DNA from: Spirosoma sp. KUDC1026 | Lineage (GTDB): Bacteria; Bacteroidota; Bacteroidia; Cytophagales; Spirosomataceae | Assembly: GCF_013375035.1 (NCBI RefSeq) | Contig: NZ_CP056032.1 | Span: forward strand, 5,144,001 to 5,208,000 | Length of the DNA stretch: 64,000 nucleotides | Direction of reading: 5' to 3' | In this document: positions 33,043 through 42,456 of the stretch, in pieces | Position numbering within the stretch: position 1 is the stretch's first letter | Layout: each line of letters starts with the position of its first letter | The notes under the pieces: generated by a model | Told to the model about the DNA's origin: nothing | The model's input: the letters and a program-made list of their open reading frames with translations, nothing else | The model's database searches: none | Made by a program: the position numbers and the translations under genes

Positions 33043-35823
33043 ATGACAAGTGACACCAATTCATTAGACGCAGATCTGGCTTTAGCTAATGAACGATTTG
33101 CGTTAGTAGCCAAAGCCACTCACGACGTGATCTGGGAGTGGGACCTGGTTAATGACACGATCTGGTGGAATGACAATTTTTATCATCAATTTGGCTCCAT
33201 CTCCTGGGAGACAGCGGCCGACGTGGAAGCGGCCGACGTGGAAACGGCCGACGTGGAAACGGCCGGGATCAACGCCTGGTCTTCCCGTATTCATCCGGAC
33301 GACCGGGACCGGATTCTGACTGCGGTTCAGCAGAAAATTAAGGAGGGCGCCCCAAACTGGTCTGCAGAGTATCGATTTCGGCGGGCAGATGGTACATATT
33401 CGCCCGTTCATACGCAGGCTTACCTGTCCGTTCGGCACGGCAATACGACCCGGCTGATTGGCTCCATGACTGACGTTTCAAACCAGCATCAACTGGAGCG
33501 GGAGCAGGCTCTTGAGGGCACGGGGTTTGGCACCTGGTTCTTCTACCCGATTGACAACATCATGCACTGGGATAGCAGTTGCCGGGCCATGTTTGGTCTC
33601 TCTGCCGGTTTGTCTATCACAACGGATGTTATTTTGTCCTGTGTTCATGCAGCGGACAGAAGCGCTTTTTTCAGTGCATTTCAGGATGCATTGAACCCCG
33701 ACAAACAAGCCTATTTCAACATTGATTACCGAATTATTCATCAGCAGACGGGTCAGTTGCGGTGGATTCATGCCCAGGGAAAAGCCGACTTTAATCAGCA
33801 TCATACAGCTTACCGGTTTGCAGGCATAAAAAAGGATATCACCGTAGAAAAGGAGCAGCAGGAAGCCCTGCACAGCGATAGTCGGCGTTATCAGGTAGCG
33901 TTCGACAACGCTTCCGTTGGGGTAGCAGTTCTCGACCCTACGGCCACTATTCAGCTGGTGAACAGGAAGTTTGGCGATATGGTTGGCTATCAACCAGCCG
34001 AGCTAACCGGCGTGCATTTTTCGGTTATAAGCCATCCTGATGAATTAGCGCTCAACAAGCAACTAATCGAACAGCTCCGGAACCGGGACATCCCGTCTTA
34101 CGTACTGGACAAACGCTACATCCGCAAGGACGGCACTATTATCTGGGCGCGACTCAACTCGGCTATCGTCTGGAATCCCGACGGTACGCCCAACTGCCTG
34201 ATCAGTATTATTCAGGACATTACGGCCGAAGTGCAGGCCCGTCAGGAATTAAAAGAAACCGAAGAAAGTCTTCGCATGGCCGTCGACCTGGCTCAGCTCG
34301 GCACCTGGCGTTTCAGTCTAATTGCCGAAGAGTGGGTAGTTTCTGAACGCATCAAAGAATGGCTCGGGGTCCAGCCCGATGATCCAGTCAGTCTCGAAGA
34401 CCTGTTTCAAAGTGTACCTGACCACGATTGGTTTACCCAGTTTATCAGCAATGCGAATCCGGCCCAACCGAACCTGCTGGACATCGAATACGAACTCAAG
34501 AACCGCCGGTCAGGTCTCGATCGGATCATGCATTCGCGGGGACAAGTGCTGTTTGACGAGAAAGGTACTGCCTACGCCATCATGGGTACGACCCAGGAAG
34601 TAACCAGCCAGCGTCGAACGGAACAGGAGCTGGAACAGCAGGTCAGGACCCGGACTCAGGACTTGCAGCAGGCAACAGACCGGGTCAACCAGCAGGCCGA
34701 ACAATTACGACTCGTTACCGACAGCGCCCTGACAGCCATTAGCCTGTACTCAATCGTTCGTGACGAAGCAACTGGCGACGTAATCGATCTCCGGTACGAG
34801 CTGATGAACCAGATGGCCCTCCGCCTGACGGGGCGACGCTCGGAAGAATTGATCGGTAGAACCATGCATCAGGTTTTTCCCGGCATTGCCGCCAGCGGTC
34901 TCTGGCTGCAGTACAAAGCATTGGCGGAAAGCGAGAACGGCAACAGCCTGCGCTTTCAGAACCACTACGTGCATGAAGGATACGACATCTGGTATGAGGT
35001 ACAGGGCGTTCGCGAAGATGGGTTTATCGTATTATCGTTCCTGGATATTACAGAACTAAAGCAGGCGCAGTTAAAGCTGGAAGCGCTGAACCTGGATTTA
35101 CGACGTTCCAATGAGAACCTGCAGCAGTTTGCCTACGTAGCCAGCCATGATCTGCAGGAACCCCTGCGAAAGATTGAATCCTTTGGCAATATTCTGAAAG
35201 ACCAGTACGCTGATACACTTTCCGAAACGGGCGTCGATCTGCTGGGCCGGATGCAGAGTGCCTCAACGCGGATGGCCATTCTGATCAAAGATCTGCTGGC
35301 CTATTCTCGGCTAACCAGCGACCAGAAGATTCAGCGGCCTGTCGCGCTGGATCAGGTCATAAGCTGGGTTATGAGCGACCTGGACGTAGCCATTCTGGAG
35401 TCGGGGGCAACAATCAACCGGCCTCCCCTGCCCACCGTGACCGGCGACGAATCGCAGCTCCGGCAGTTGTTTCAAAACCTGTTGTCGAATGCCATTAAGT
35501 TCCGCCGTAATGGTCAGCCACCCGTTATATCGATCAAGGTTGACCAGGTTACCGGCGACGAACTTCCCGCTGTTGGACGACCAGCGCGCCCGGTGGCTTC
35601 ATATTACCGAATTCAGGTATCAGACAATGGCATTGGCTTCGATGAACAGTACCGAAGTCGCATCTTTCAGGTCTTCCAGCGGTTGCACAACCGCAGTCAA
35701 TACGCCGGCACGGGCATAGGACTCGCCATTGTGCAGAAGGTTGTCGATAATCACAACGGCATGATTTTGGCCACGAGCGAACCCGGCGAGGGCGCTACGT
35801 TCTCAGTTTATCTGCCCGCTTAA
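33043..35823 (+). CDS. Multi-PAS sensor histidine kinase
   Basis: A 926-residue cytoplasmic histidine kinase without membrane segments. Five PAS-like domains follow each other (about 15-150, 155-280, 285-405, 410-525, 560-675), with a coiled coil at about 525-560. The HisKA domain has FAYVASHDLQEPLRKIE, where His is the phospho-acceptor, and the HATPase has LLSNAIKFR, VSDNGIGFD and GTGIGLAIVQKVVDNHNG. No receiver is attached. A 15-base tandem repeat inside the first PAS domain adds ADVEA/T units. The 3' end overlaps the convergent FHA gene by 4 bases. Its partner regulator is not adjacent. Confidence 0.92.
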   Translation: MTSDTNSLDADLALANERFALVAKATHDVIWEWDLVNDTIWWNDNFYHQFGSISWETAADVEAADVETADVETAGINAWSSRIHPDDRDRILTAVQQKIKEGAPNWSAEYRFRRADGTYSPVHTQAYLSVRHGNTTRLIGSMTDVSNQHQLEREQALEGTGFGTWFFYPIDNIMHWDSSCRAMFGLSAGLSITTDVILSCVHAADRSAFFSAFQDALNPDKQAYFNIDYRIIHQQTGQLRWIHAQGKADFNQHHTAYRFAGIKKDITVEKEQQEALHSDSRRYQVAFDNASVGVAVLDPTATIQLVNRKFGDMVGYQPAELTGVHFSVISHPDELALNKQLIEQLRNRDIPSYVLDKRYIRKDGTIIWARLNSAIVWNPDGTPNCLISIIQDITAEVQARQELKETEESLRMAVDLAQLGTWRFSLIAEEWVVSERIKEWLGVQPDDPVSLEDLFQSVPDHDWFTQFISNANPAQPNLLDIEYELKNRRSGLDRIMHSRGQVLFDEKGTAYAIMGTTQEVTSQRRTEQELEQQVRTRTQDLQQATDRVNQQAEQLRLVTDSALTAISLYSIVRDEATGDVIDLRYELMNQMALRLTGRRSEELIGRTMHQVFPGIAASGLWLQYKALAESENGNSLRFQNHYVHEGYDIWYEVQGVREDGFIVLSFLDITELKQAQLKLEALNLDLRRSNENLQQFAYVASHDLQEPLRKIESFGNILKDQYADTLSETGVDLLGRMQSASTRMAILIKDLLAYSRLTSDQKIQRPVALDQVISWVMSDLDVAILESGATINRPPLPTVTGDESQLRQLFQNLLSNAIKFRRNGQPPVISIKVDQVTGDELPAVGRPARPVASYYRIQVSDNGIGFDEQYRSRIFQVFQRLHNRSQYAGTGIGLAIVQKVVDNHNGMILATSEPGEGATFSVYLPA
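33214..33265 (+). repeat. 15-base in-frame tandem repeat in the histidine kinase
   Basis: Unit gcggccgacgtggaa is present at 33214-33228 and 33229-33243, with a one-base variant at 33244-33258 and a partial copy to 33265. It codes for repeated A/T-A-D-V-E and keeps the frame. Confidence 0.9.
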
Positions 35824-36818
35824 TCCAGCGAGAACAGCAGACTGACAGCTCCCCCCAGTTCAATCTGATCGCCATCCAGCAGCGGGTAACTCAAGCCAGC
35901 AATGTCGGCCCGCTCCATCTGATCATTGGCGTGAAAGAGTTTGGTTTTATTCCCGCTGGCCGGCAAACCACCTGGATCGACGAGTAGTACGTAGCGTCGT
36001 TTAGCAGCATCGTAGCGTATTGTTGCGTGCGCCCGGCTGACGGCTCCGTTAGTACCACCCCGCTCCGGATTAAACCCAGGATCGTCAGGATTCAAAATTA
36101 CAATATCGTTCGTTCGTACCCGGCCCGAAGTCGTTTCGGTCGTTCTCCCCCGGCCAATGCAGAAGCTGCTTTTTTCGGCTGGATCAAGCCGATATTCTTC
36201 CTGGGCCAGCTGACCTTTCACCGCTTTCAGCCGGGCCACTGGAGCCGGACCGTCGGCGGGCGTATCATCCCGGACGATGGTCAAACCCAGATTAGTCTGT
36301 TGATAGGTGGCTGGTGGAAGCACTCCGGCTACCAACGTACAGGTCAGCGACCAGTTGCTGGGCAGCGTAATGTAATTATCCAGCAGCAGCCGGTTCAGTT
36401 CCTGCTGGAACCGGCCCGGCTGATTCTCCCACAACGCCACGCTGTATTCGTCAGCTTCTTCAGGACTCTGATAGGCAACAAACAACCGTAAGCCAATCAC
36501 CGCCGTGGCCGACTCATTCTGGTAAGGCCGCAGTTTTTCGACCACGAACCGAAGCACCGCATCGCGTCGCAGAGCCGCTGGCGGTGGTCCCAGACTGGAT
36601 GGTCCCGGACTGGATGGTCCCGGATTAGGACTCAGTTTTTCTTTCGATTGTTCCGACCGAGTCTCTTCTGACCGAGTCTCTTCTGACCGAGTCTCTACAG
36701 ATGGACGTTTTGTTGAACTAGTCTCGGCTGTTGGGGTCGGTTCAGCTATTTTTTGGTCGCGGGAAGCGTCGGCGGGTGTAAAGCCAAAAGCCTCTTTAAG
36801 TTTATCCAGAATACCCAT
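35820..36818 (-). CDS. FHA-domain protein, distal gene of the kinase locus
   Basis: A 332-residue protein with an N-terminal variable region rich in Thr, Ser, Glu and Pro (about 20-85, including tandem TRSEE and PSSPG/L units), a middle alpha/beta region (about 88-215) and a C-terminal forkhead-associated domain: SFCIGRGRTTE (about 222-232), then AVSRAHATIRYDAAKRRYVLLVDPGG and a final DGDQIELGGAVSLLF. FHA domains bind phosphothreonine, so it is a likely reader of the Ser/Thr kinase encoded upstream. It is 20 bases behind the SEDS-PBP gene on the same strand. Confidence 0.85.
   Translation of the reverse strand: MGILDKLKEAFGFTPADASRDQKIAEPTPTAETSSTKRPSVETRSEETRSEETRSEQSKEKLSPNPGPSSPGPSSLGPPPAALRRDAVLRFVVEKLRPYQNESATAVIGLRLFVAYQSPEEADEYSVALWENQPGRFQQELNRLLLDNYITLPSNWSLTCTLVAGVLPPATYQQTNLGLTIVRDDTPADGPAPVARLKAVKGQLAQEEYRLDPAEKSSFCIGRGRTTETTSGRVRTNDIVILNPDDPGFNPERGGTNGAVSRAHATIRYDAAKRRYVLLVDPGGLPASGNKTKLFHANDQMERADIAGLSYPLLDGDQIELGGAVSLLFSLD
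36593..36622 (-). repeat. 15-base tandem duplication in the FHA gene
   Basis: gactggatggtcccg occurs twice head to tail (36593-36607, 36608-36622), coding for PSS-P/L-G units. Confidence 0.85.
36655..36695 (-). repeat. 15-base tandem repeat (2.7 copies) in the FHA gene
   Basis: gaccgagtctcttct occurs at 36655-36669 and 36670-36684, with a partial third copy to 36695, coding for repeated TRSEE-type units in the disordered N-terminal part. Confidence 0.85.
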
Positions 36819-36838
36819 TTTCTTCTCTAGTCAAGGTG

Positions 36839-39800
36839 TTAAAAGCTCCCCAGATAGCCGCGCTCCCTCAGAATTGGAGCCACAATAGTATTAGCCAGCT
36901 GAACCGCATCAACCGACGATTCGCCAAGTTCGATACGGATGCTGACTACCGTTCGGGAGCGACCATCGGGCGTGGGTGCAAAGAAAACGTACCAGCCATC
37001 GTTACGCCGGACGCCACGTACCATCCGTTCGGGGGTGCCGGTCTTACCAGCCACCCGAGCTACACTGATTTTCGATCGGCCCGTGTTTGACTGATCGATC
37101 ATAAAATCGGTCAGTTCCTCGGCGTAGGCAGGCTGTCGGGCCAGCCGCTCTCCCGGTGCAATCGGTTGCGCTTTCCCGGCCAGACTCAATACGTAACGGG
37201 AAGGCTGCAACAGGCCATTATTGGCAATTACCCCAGCCATCCGGGCCAGCGATGCCGGAGTCGCCGTTAATTGCCCCTGCCCCCAGGCCAGGCCCGAAAA
37301 CTCACTCCGGTATCGGCGTGGGTACTGGGTACTTTTATACAGTTGTCGCCGAACGGCGAAAGCAGAATCCTGCCAGTGCTTACGAATTTTCAACTGCTCT
37401 TCGTCGGTGTGCGTATCCGAAAACGAATAACCGCCCACAAAATCGATGTTCATCCCCGTAGCCAGATACAGGTCCGCCAGTTGGGTATCGAGTTTTTCTT
37501 CATTGGCCAGCCGGATGAAATAGACATTGCTGGACCGAACGATGGCTTTCCGCATATCAACCGACTCGTTACAAGGCTCCGACTCGCGGGCACCCCGCCG
37601 AATGATCTCGTCGCAGCCAATCTGATAGCTGGTTTGAGCCGCGGCAATGCCTTCTTTGTTCAGAGCCGCCATAGCCGTCAGGATTTTCGCCGTTGAGCCG
37701 GGTGCGGTTGGGTACGTCATCCCCAGATCCCGCTCGGTTACCAGGTACGATAGTTTCTGCCGGTCGCGGTCGGGCAGCAGCATGGCTTCCGGAGTTTTCA
37801 GGTTTGGCAGCGGGTACATGGCCGACGCCAGCAAATCGCCCGATCTGGCATCCATCACCACCACCGACATACGTTTGTTTCGGTACTCGGACCGGGCCAA
37901 CCCCTGCTGCAGCGCTACCTGGAGTTCGGCGTTGACGCTCAGCTTCATGTCCCGGTTCTGCGCTTTTCGCTGGGCCACCTCCTTGCTATCGAGTCCGGCC
38001 CGCAGGGCTGGGGCCAGTTCGCTATAGTCATAGATCGCCAGCGTTCGGGTCTGCTCTACCGACGGACTAAATCGATCAGCCCGGTAGTCCGTCGCTACCA
38101 GTTCACTTTTGCGCGGTCGGCTGTTGAAACCCCGCAGTTCGCTCAAATGCGTTGCCTCGGCGTAGTAGCCGTTGCTCTGCCCCCAGAAAAGCTGCGTATT
38201 CAGGTCGCCCACCCAAAAAAACATCTGCTCACCAAACGGGTAGTACCGCTGCTGCCGTTTCTGCGTAAGCGTCGTCAGGTCAGCCGCTTTCAAGCCACTC
38301 TCACGCAGTTTAGTTGCTTGTTTCGTAACCTCGCCCGGCGTACTAGTAGCCAGCACCAGCCCATTGCGGTCGTAGATCGTACCAGCGGCTAATTCGCGTA
38401 CTAGTCGCCCGATACGGGGATTGTAGCTATACACTGGATCGCCGTTTCGGGTGATAACCCGCGCCGGACGAACGATGTATTCGCTGCCTTTCCAGCCGAT
38501 AATGGGCAACAGCCGGCCAATCAGCACCGCTACGCCGATCAGGAAACCGGCAATACCAGCCATTAGTACCAGATCGTAATGTTTTTCCAGGTACTCGCGT
38601 TGAGCGGCCTGCCCCGGTCGACTGGCCACGCCAAATACGATACCCATGGCCACGAGATTAACGATCAGCGAGATTTTTCCGTAGCTCAGAAACGGAACGC
38701 TGATCCCTGTTAAGGGCAACAGACCAATAGAACCACCCGCAATAATCAGGAACTGGACACCCGTGGCAATGGCAATCCCGGCCACCAGAAAAAAGCTGAA
38801 CGGCTGACCGGCCCGCCGGGCGTGCAGAAAGGTACGATGCAGCAGGATACCCATCAGCAGAAACACGCAGACCACGCCCAAGCCGCCCAGTTCTTCGCCC
38901 ATACTCGGCAGAATCATATCGGTATGCGCGGCAGGCATGGCGCTGGCAAATCCTTTTCCCAGCCCCTGTCCCGTCCAGCCCCCCGACGAGAGCGTCCAGA
39001 ACCCGTGCGCCAGGTGATCTCCGCCGTACACATCATTGTTCCAGGGGCTCAGCCACATGGCTTTCCGATCAGCTAGCCGGTCACCCACAAACGGCAGCAA
39101 ATCACCGAAGGCAAACATGGCCATGACGAGCAAAAGCAGGACGGGCGCTTCGGTAAGCAGAGCCGCCCAGCCTAGTCCTGACTGGGAGCGAGCCTGCCCG
39201 GTGAAGTATAAATAGCCAATCAATACCAGCAAGGCAGCTAACGTAGCGATAGCACCCGGCAACAGCCACAACGCCAGCCCATACCCCAGCCCCGTCGCCA
39301 GCGTTACGGCCAGATTTCCCCGGGCAATGCTATAGAAGAGGAGAAACGTAAAGCATACGACCAGCGCTGGTCCCATGTCGCCTAGTAGCAGGTAGAGCAG
39401 CATCAGCAGCCCCGCCCCTGCCAGCGCGCCAAAGCTGACCGCAAAGCGCCAGCGCAGGTCGGGCAACTGGCGAATCTGTTGCTCATTGGCAGCAAAGAAA
39501 CCCGCAAAAAAGAAGAGCAGCAGATATTTTGTGATTTCGCTCGGTTGGAACGTCAGCCCCAGGATCGACAGGTTTACCCGTACGCCACTGCCCTCCGGGC
39601 CTGTGCCCGCCAGCAGCGTCAGTAGCGCCAGTCCGATGGCCAGTACCAGCCAGGTCCAGCCCGACAGGCCAACCGAATTACGGGTTCGGTACGTAGCGAG
39701 CCAGTCAAAACGCCAGTCCGCGTAGAAACGGCCAATATTCAGCTGCGATACAAGCGCCATTCCCACTAATCCAAGGGCAACGCCCTGTATGGTCTGACTC

Positions 39801-40816
39801 GCGTACAGAATATCCTGTAACGGGTTCTGGATGGCAAGCAGGGTCAGCACCGACAAGCCCGTCAGCAGCATTAGAATGGGCAAAAGCAACGGATCGGTTT
39901 GAAAACGACGTAACGACCAGAAGCCCTGTACCGCCCAGAAGAGTCCTGTAAACAAGGCGACGATGCCCCAGAACCGCCAGGTAAACGCCCCCGGCGACCG
40001 AACCAGCAATGCGTGATCTGTTTTAAGCTGGCTGTAAACCGTTGTTCCAATAAGCCGGATCTGGTGGGGCCGCGCGGTAAAGGTGTAGGTTTCGCTACCC
40101 GATAGTTTACTTGTTCCCCGTCGGCTCCCGAACTCAAAACCCGGTTTGAGCGGCACCACGCTATAGCCAGCCTCTTCCGTTAAGCCGGTAAACGAAAACT
40201 TCCCCTCGGCATCTGTACGGGCATAGGTCAGCAGGTCGGGTAACGTATCGGGCTGGGCCGTTGCCGGGTGGCGTTTCAGCTGCACCAGTACGTCCGCCAT
40301 CGGCTCGTCATTGTTCTGCACCCGTCCCGAGATTTCCGCATCCCCCGAACCAGCGCTAACGTTACTCCCGTAGGCTCGGGGATTCTTGCGCTCCCGGACG
40401 TACAGCACCGAGTCGAACCCCATCTGCTCGCGCGATACCTGCAGCCGACTTTGGAAATCGGCCCCGCCGATGGTACTACGCCAGGCAAGGGGTGTCACAA
40501 TGGAAAACTGTCGTTTGTTAATCGCGCCCAAATTATCCGGCGCGTCGTTTTGATTCAGTTTGGCAGCCAGCGAATCAGCAACCAGCCGGGCGTCGCGGGG
40601 GTCGGTATAATAATTACCTGTCTGCAGCAACCGCTGGATGGCTTCAGGTTTAAGGCCCGGTTCCAGAATCAGCGCCTGACCACTTGCCACGGCCTCACGG
40701 GCTTTCTGCAACTCAGGTAGTAAATTGATGTATAAACGGCCAAACAGCAGTAACAACACAGCCGTTACGGCGAGCAGGTAAACGCGGTTGGACGTCGGGG
40801 GTGAATTCGTGGGCAA
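36839..40816 (-). CDS. Natural SEDS glycosyltransferase-PBP transpeptidase fusion
   Basis: A 1325-residue peptidoglycan synthase. After a first membrane helix (11-30) comes an extracytoplasmic part with a CarboxypepD_reg-like sandwich (about 158-228). A RodA/FtsW-type SEDS polymerase spans about 275-770 with FQPSEITKY (423-431), an Asp in LLGDMGPAL (Asp480) and VPFLSYGKISL (707-717). From about 775 a class B PBP-like part follows: dimerisation-like region with GTIYDRNGLVLA (812-823), transpeptidase with S1041-T-A-K1044 (SxxK), S1095-S-N1097 (SxN) and K1258-T-G-T1261 (KTG). All three catalytic motifs are intact. SEDS and PBP are normally separate partners. It sits in a kinase-phosphatase-FHA locus. 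Confidence 0.93.
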   Translation of the reverse strand: MPTNSPPTSNRVYLLAVTAVLLLLFGRLYINLLPELQKAREAVASGQALILEPGLKPEAIQRLLQTGNYYTDPRDARLVADSLAAKLNQNDAPDNLGAINKRQFSIVTPLAWRSTIGGADFQSRLQVSREQMGFDSVLYVRERKNPRAYGSNVSAGSGDAEISGRVQNNDEPMADVLVQLKRHPATAQPDTLPDLLTYARTDAEGKFSFTGLTEEAGYSVVPLKPGFEFGSRRGTSKLSGSETYTFTARPHQIRLIGTTVYSQLKTDHALLVRSPGAFTWRFWGIVALFTGLFWAVQGFWSLRRFQTDPLLLPILMLLTGLSVLTLLAIQNPLQDILYASQTIQGVALGLVGMALVSQLNIGRFYADWRFDWLATYRTRNSVGLSGWTWLVLAIGLALLTLLAGTGPEGSGVRVNLSILGLTFQPSEITKYLLLFFFAGFFAANEQQIRQLPDLRWRFAVSFGALAGAGLLMLLYLLLGDMGPALVVCFTFLLFYSIARGNLAVTLATGLGYGLALWLLPGAIATLAALLVLIGYLYFTGQARSQSGLGWAALLTEAPVLLLLVMAMFAFGDLLPFVGDRLADRKAMWLSPWNNDVYGGDHLAHGFWTLSSGGWTGQGLGKGFASAMPAAHTDMILPSMGEELGGLGVVCVFLLMGILLHRTFLHARRAGQPFSFFLVAGIAIATGVQFLIIAGGSIGLLPLTGISVPFLSYGKISLIVNLVAMGIVFGVASRPGQAAQREYLEKHYDLVLMAGIAGFLIGVAVLIGRLLPIIGWKGSEYIVRPARVITRNGDPVYSYNPRIGRLVRELAAGTIYDRNGLVLATSTPGEVTKQATKLRESGLKAADLTTLTQKRQQRYYPFGEQMFFWVGDLNTQLFWGQSNGYYAEATHLSELRGFNSRPRKSELVATDYRADRFSPSVEQTRTLAIYDYSELAPALRAGLDSKEVAQRKAQNRDMKLSVNAELQVALQQGLARSEYRNKRMSVVVMDARSGDLLASAMYPLPNLKTPEAMLLPDRDRQKLSYLVTERDLGMTYPTAPGSTAKILTAMAALNKEGIAAAQTSYQIGCDEIIRRGARESEPCNESVDMRKAIVRSSNVYFIRLANEEKLDTQLADLYLATGMNIDFVGGYSFSDTHTDEEQLKIRKHWQDSAFAVRRQLYKSTQYPRRYRSEFSGLAWGQGQLTATPASLARMAGVIANNGLLQPSRYVLSLAGKAQPIAPGERLARQPAYAEELTDFMIDQSNTGRSKISVARVAGKTGTPERMVRGVRRNDGWYVFFAPTPDGRSRTVVSIRIELGESSVDAVQLANTIVAPILRERGYLGSF

Positions 40817-40854
40817 ACCAGATAATTAAGTTTGATGAACGTTAGTGGGGCCGC

Positions 40855-42456
40855 TCAGTGCAGTAAACCCGTTTCCTCGGTGGTATCAGTCTTAGCGGTT
40901 GAGTCGGTCGATACACTGGTATCAGTGGGTACTTCACTATCAACATCGGGCACCGTCAGCTCATCGAGCGGCTGGGGAATACTCGGCGACCTGTAATCAA
41001 TAATTTTGCATCTGATCTTCGTTCCCCGGTCGCTGTTGGGAGCAGCACGCATAGGCGATGAATTCGGCTCTACGTTGTTGAAATAAACTTTTTCGGACTT
41101 ATAGATGCCCCCCTGGTCTTTGATGTAGTCCACCCGCACCAGCACGTAAGTAAAAGCAATTCGGCTGGGGTTGCTCAGTTGAAGCTGCACATCCTTGATA
41201 CCGCCAAAGAATCCCACCTTAAAATCCGTCGCTTTGACGGACAGGCTTTTCGCGGCCGCCATAGCTTCCTGACGTAATCTTTCCTGTTCTTCGGCTTCCT
41301 CTTCCGCCCGACGTATCGAATCGGCGACGGCATCACTGGTCACCAGGTCGTCGTTCACCGGGCCACTCATGAGCGTTCCCGTTTCAGTCTTGTCGGCTGA
41401 CTTGAAGGCATAGTATACCCCAGCGACACCCAGCAACACCGCCAGCGTCAGGACAATCAATTTTGACGTAGTCCAGAATGGCGGTGCTTCATTGACCGTA
41501 TTTACCGATGTGGTGGCCTGTCTTGGTTCGGGACCGGCAGCGGCCGTTCTCACTGGCGCAACCTGGGTTACGTTCTCCGCTACTGGCATCGTCGCTACGG
41601 GCGCACGCCGGGCCTGCAACAGGGCCAGTTCGGTTTGTTTGAGCAGCCAGGTCAGTTCATCGGCGTCGCGGAGCCGGGCGTTGGCATCTTTCACCAGCAG
41701 CGGCTCAACCGCGTTCGTGAAGGGCGCTAGTGATGAATCGACCGTTGCCAGCGGTACGGGTGTTTCGGTTAACACCTGCGTCATGAACGTAACGATACCC
41801 GCATGTTCGGCCATGCTGAACGGCACCCGTCCCGTCAGACATTCGTACAGTACGACGCCCAGCGAGTAGTAGTCGGTGGCCAAGCCAACGCTCTTTGGGT
41901 TGTTGAACTGCTCGGGCGATGCATACTCGTAGGTCAGCAGTGACTGACCCGTAATGGTGCTGGACTGTTCATGCAGCCGGGCGACCCCAAAATCGGTCAA
42001 CAGAAAATGCAGCTCGCCACTGGGGAGCAGTCGGTAGAGAATATTTTCCGGTTTGATATCGCGGTGAATAATACCAGCCGCGTGAATGGCTTTGAACGAA
42101 CTCGCCATTTGCAAGCCCAGCCGAATTACCGTGGCATGGTCGAGTCGTTCCTGCTGCTGTAACAGATTCCGTACGCTGCCGCCCTCGATCAGCTCCATCA
42201 CAATATACGGCATCTCGGCTTCCAGCTGCACCTCGCGCACTTTTACGACGTTGGGGTGCTGAATACCGGTCATAATCTCCGATTCGCGCTGAAACCGCCG
42301 GAGCGTTTCGGCGTCAGTATTGAGGGCAAAGTGTTTGATTGCCACCAGATCGCCCGTTGCCAGATGCCGGGCTTTCAGCACCCGGGCATTACTACGTCCG
42401 AGTTCGCCCAGAATTTCATAGCCCGGAAATAACGTACTAAATGGAACGGTGGTCAT
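40855..42456 (-). CDS. Transmembrane Ser/Thr protein kinase (PknB-like)
   Basis: A 533-residue Hanks-type kinase. The kinase domain (about 12-275) has LGELGRSNARVLKAR as Gly loop, catalytic Lys41 in VAIKHF, HRDIKPENIL (131-140) and DFGVAR (155-160). One membrane helix (about 330-350, SKLIVLTLAVLLGVAGVYYAF) leads to an extracytoplasmic part that starts with a charged Glu/Arg coil and ends in a beta-rich domain; there are no PASTA repeats. Its start overlaps the phosphatase gene by 4 bases, so both are co-translated. Likely targets are the FHA proteins and the SEDS-PBP fusion. Confidence 0.93.
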   Translation of the reverse strand: MTTVPFSTLFPGYEILGELGRSNARVLKARHLATGDLVAIKHFALNTDAETLRRFQRESEIMTGIQHPNVVKVREVQLEAEMPYIVMELIEGGSVRNLLQQQERLDHATVIRLGLQMASSFKAIHAAGIIHRDIKPENILYRLLPSGELHFLLTDFGVARLHEQSSTITGQSLLTYEYASPEQFNNPKSVGLATDYYSLGVVLYECLTGRVPFSMAEHAGIVTFMTQVLTETPVPLATVDSSLAPFTNAVEPLLVKDANARLRDADELTWLLKQTELALLQARRAPVATMPVAENVTQVAPVRTAAAGPEPRQATTSVNTVNEAPPFWTTSKLIVLTLAVLLGVAGVYYAFKSADKTETGTLMSGPVNDDLVTSDAVADSIRRAEEEAEEQERLRQEAMAAAKSLSVKATDFKVGFFGGIKDVQLQLSNPSRIAFTYVLVRVDYIKDQGGIYKSEKVYFNNVEPNSSPMRAAPNSDRGTKIRCKIIDYRSPSIPQPLDELTVPDVDSEVPTDTSVSTDSTAKTDTTEETGLLH

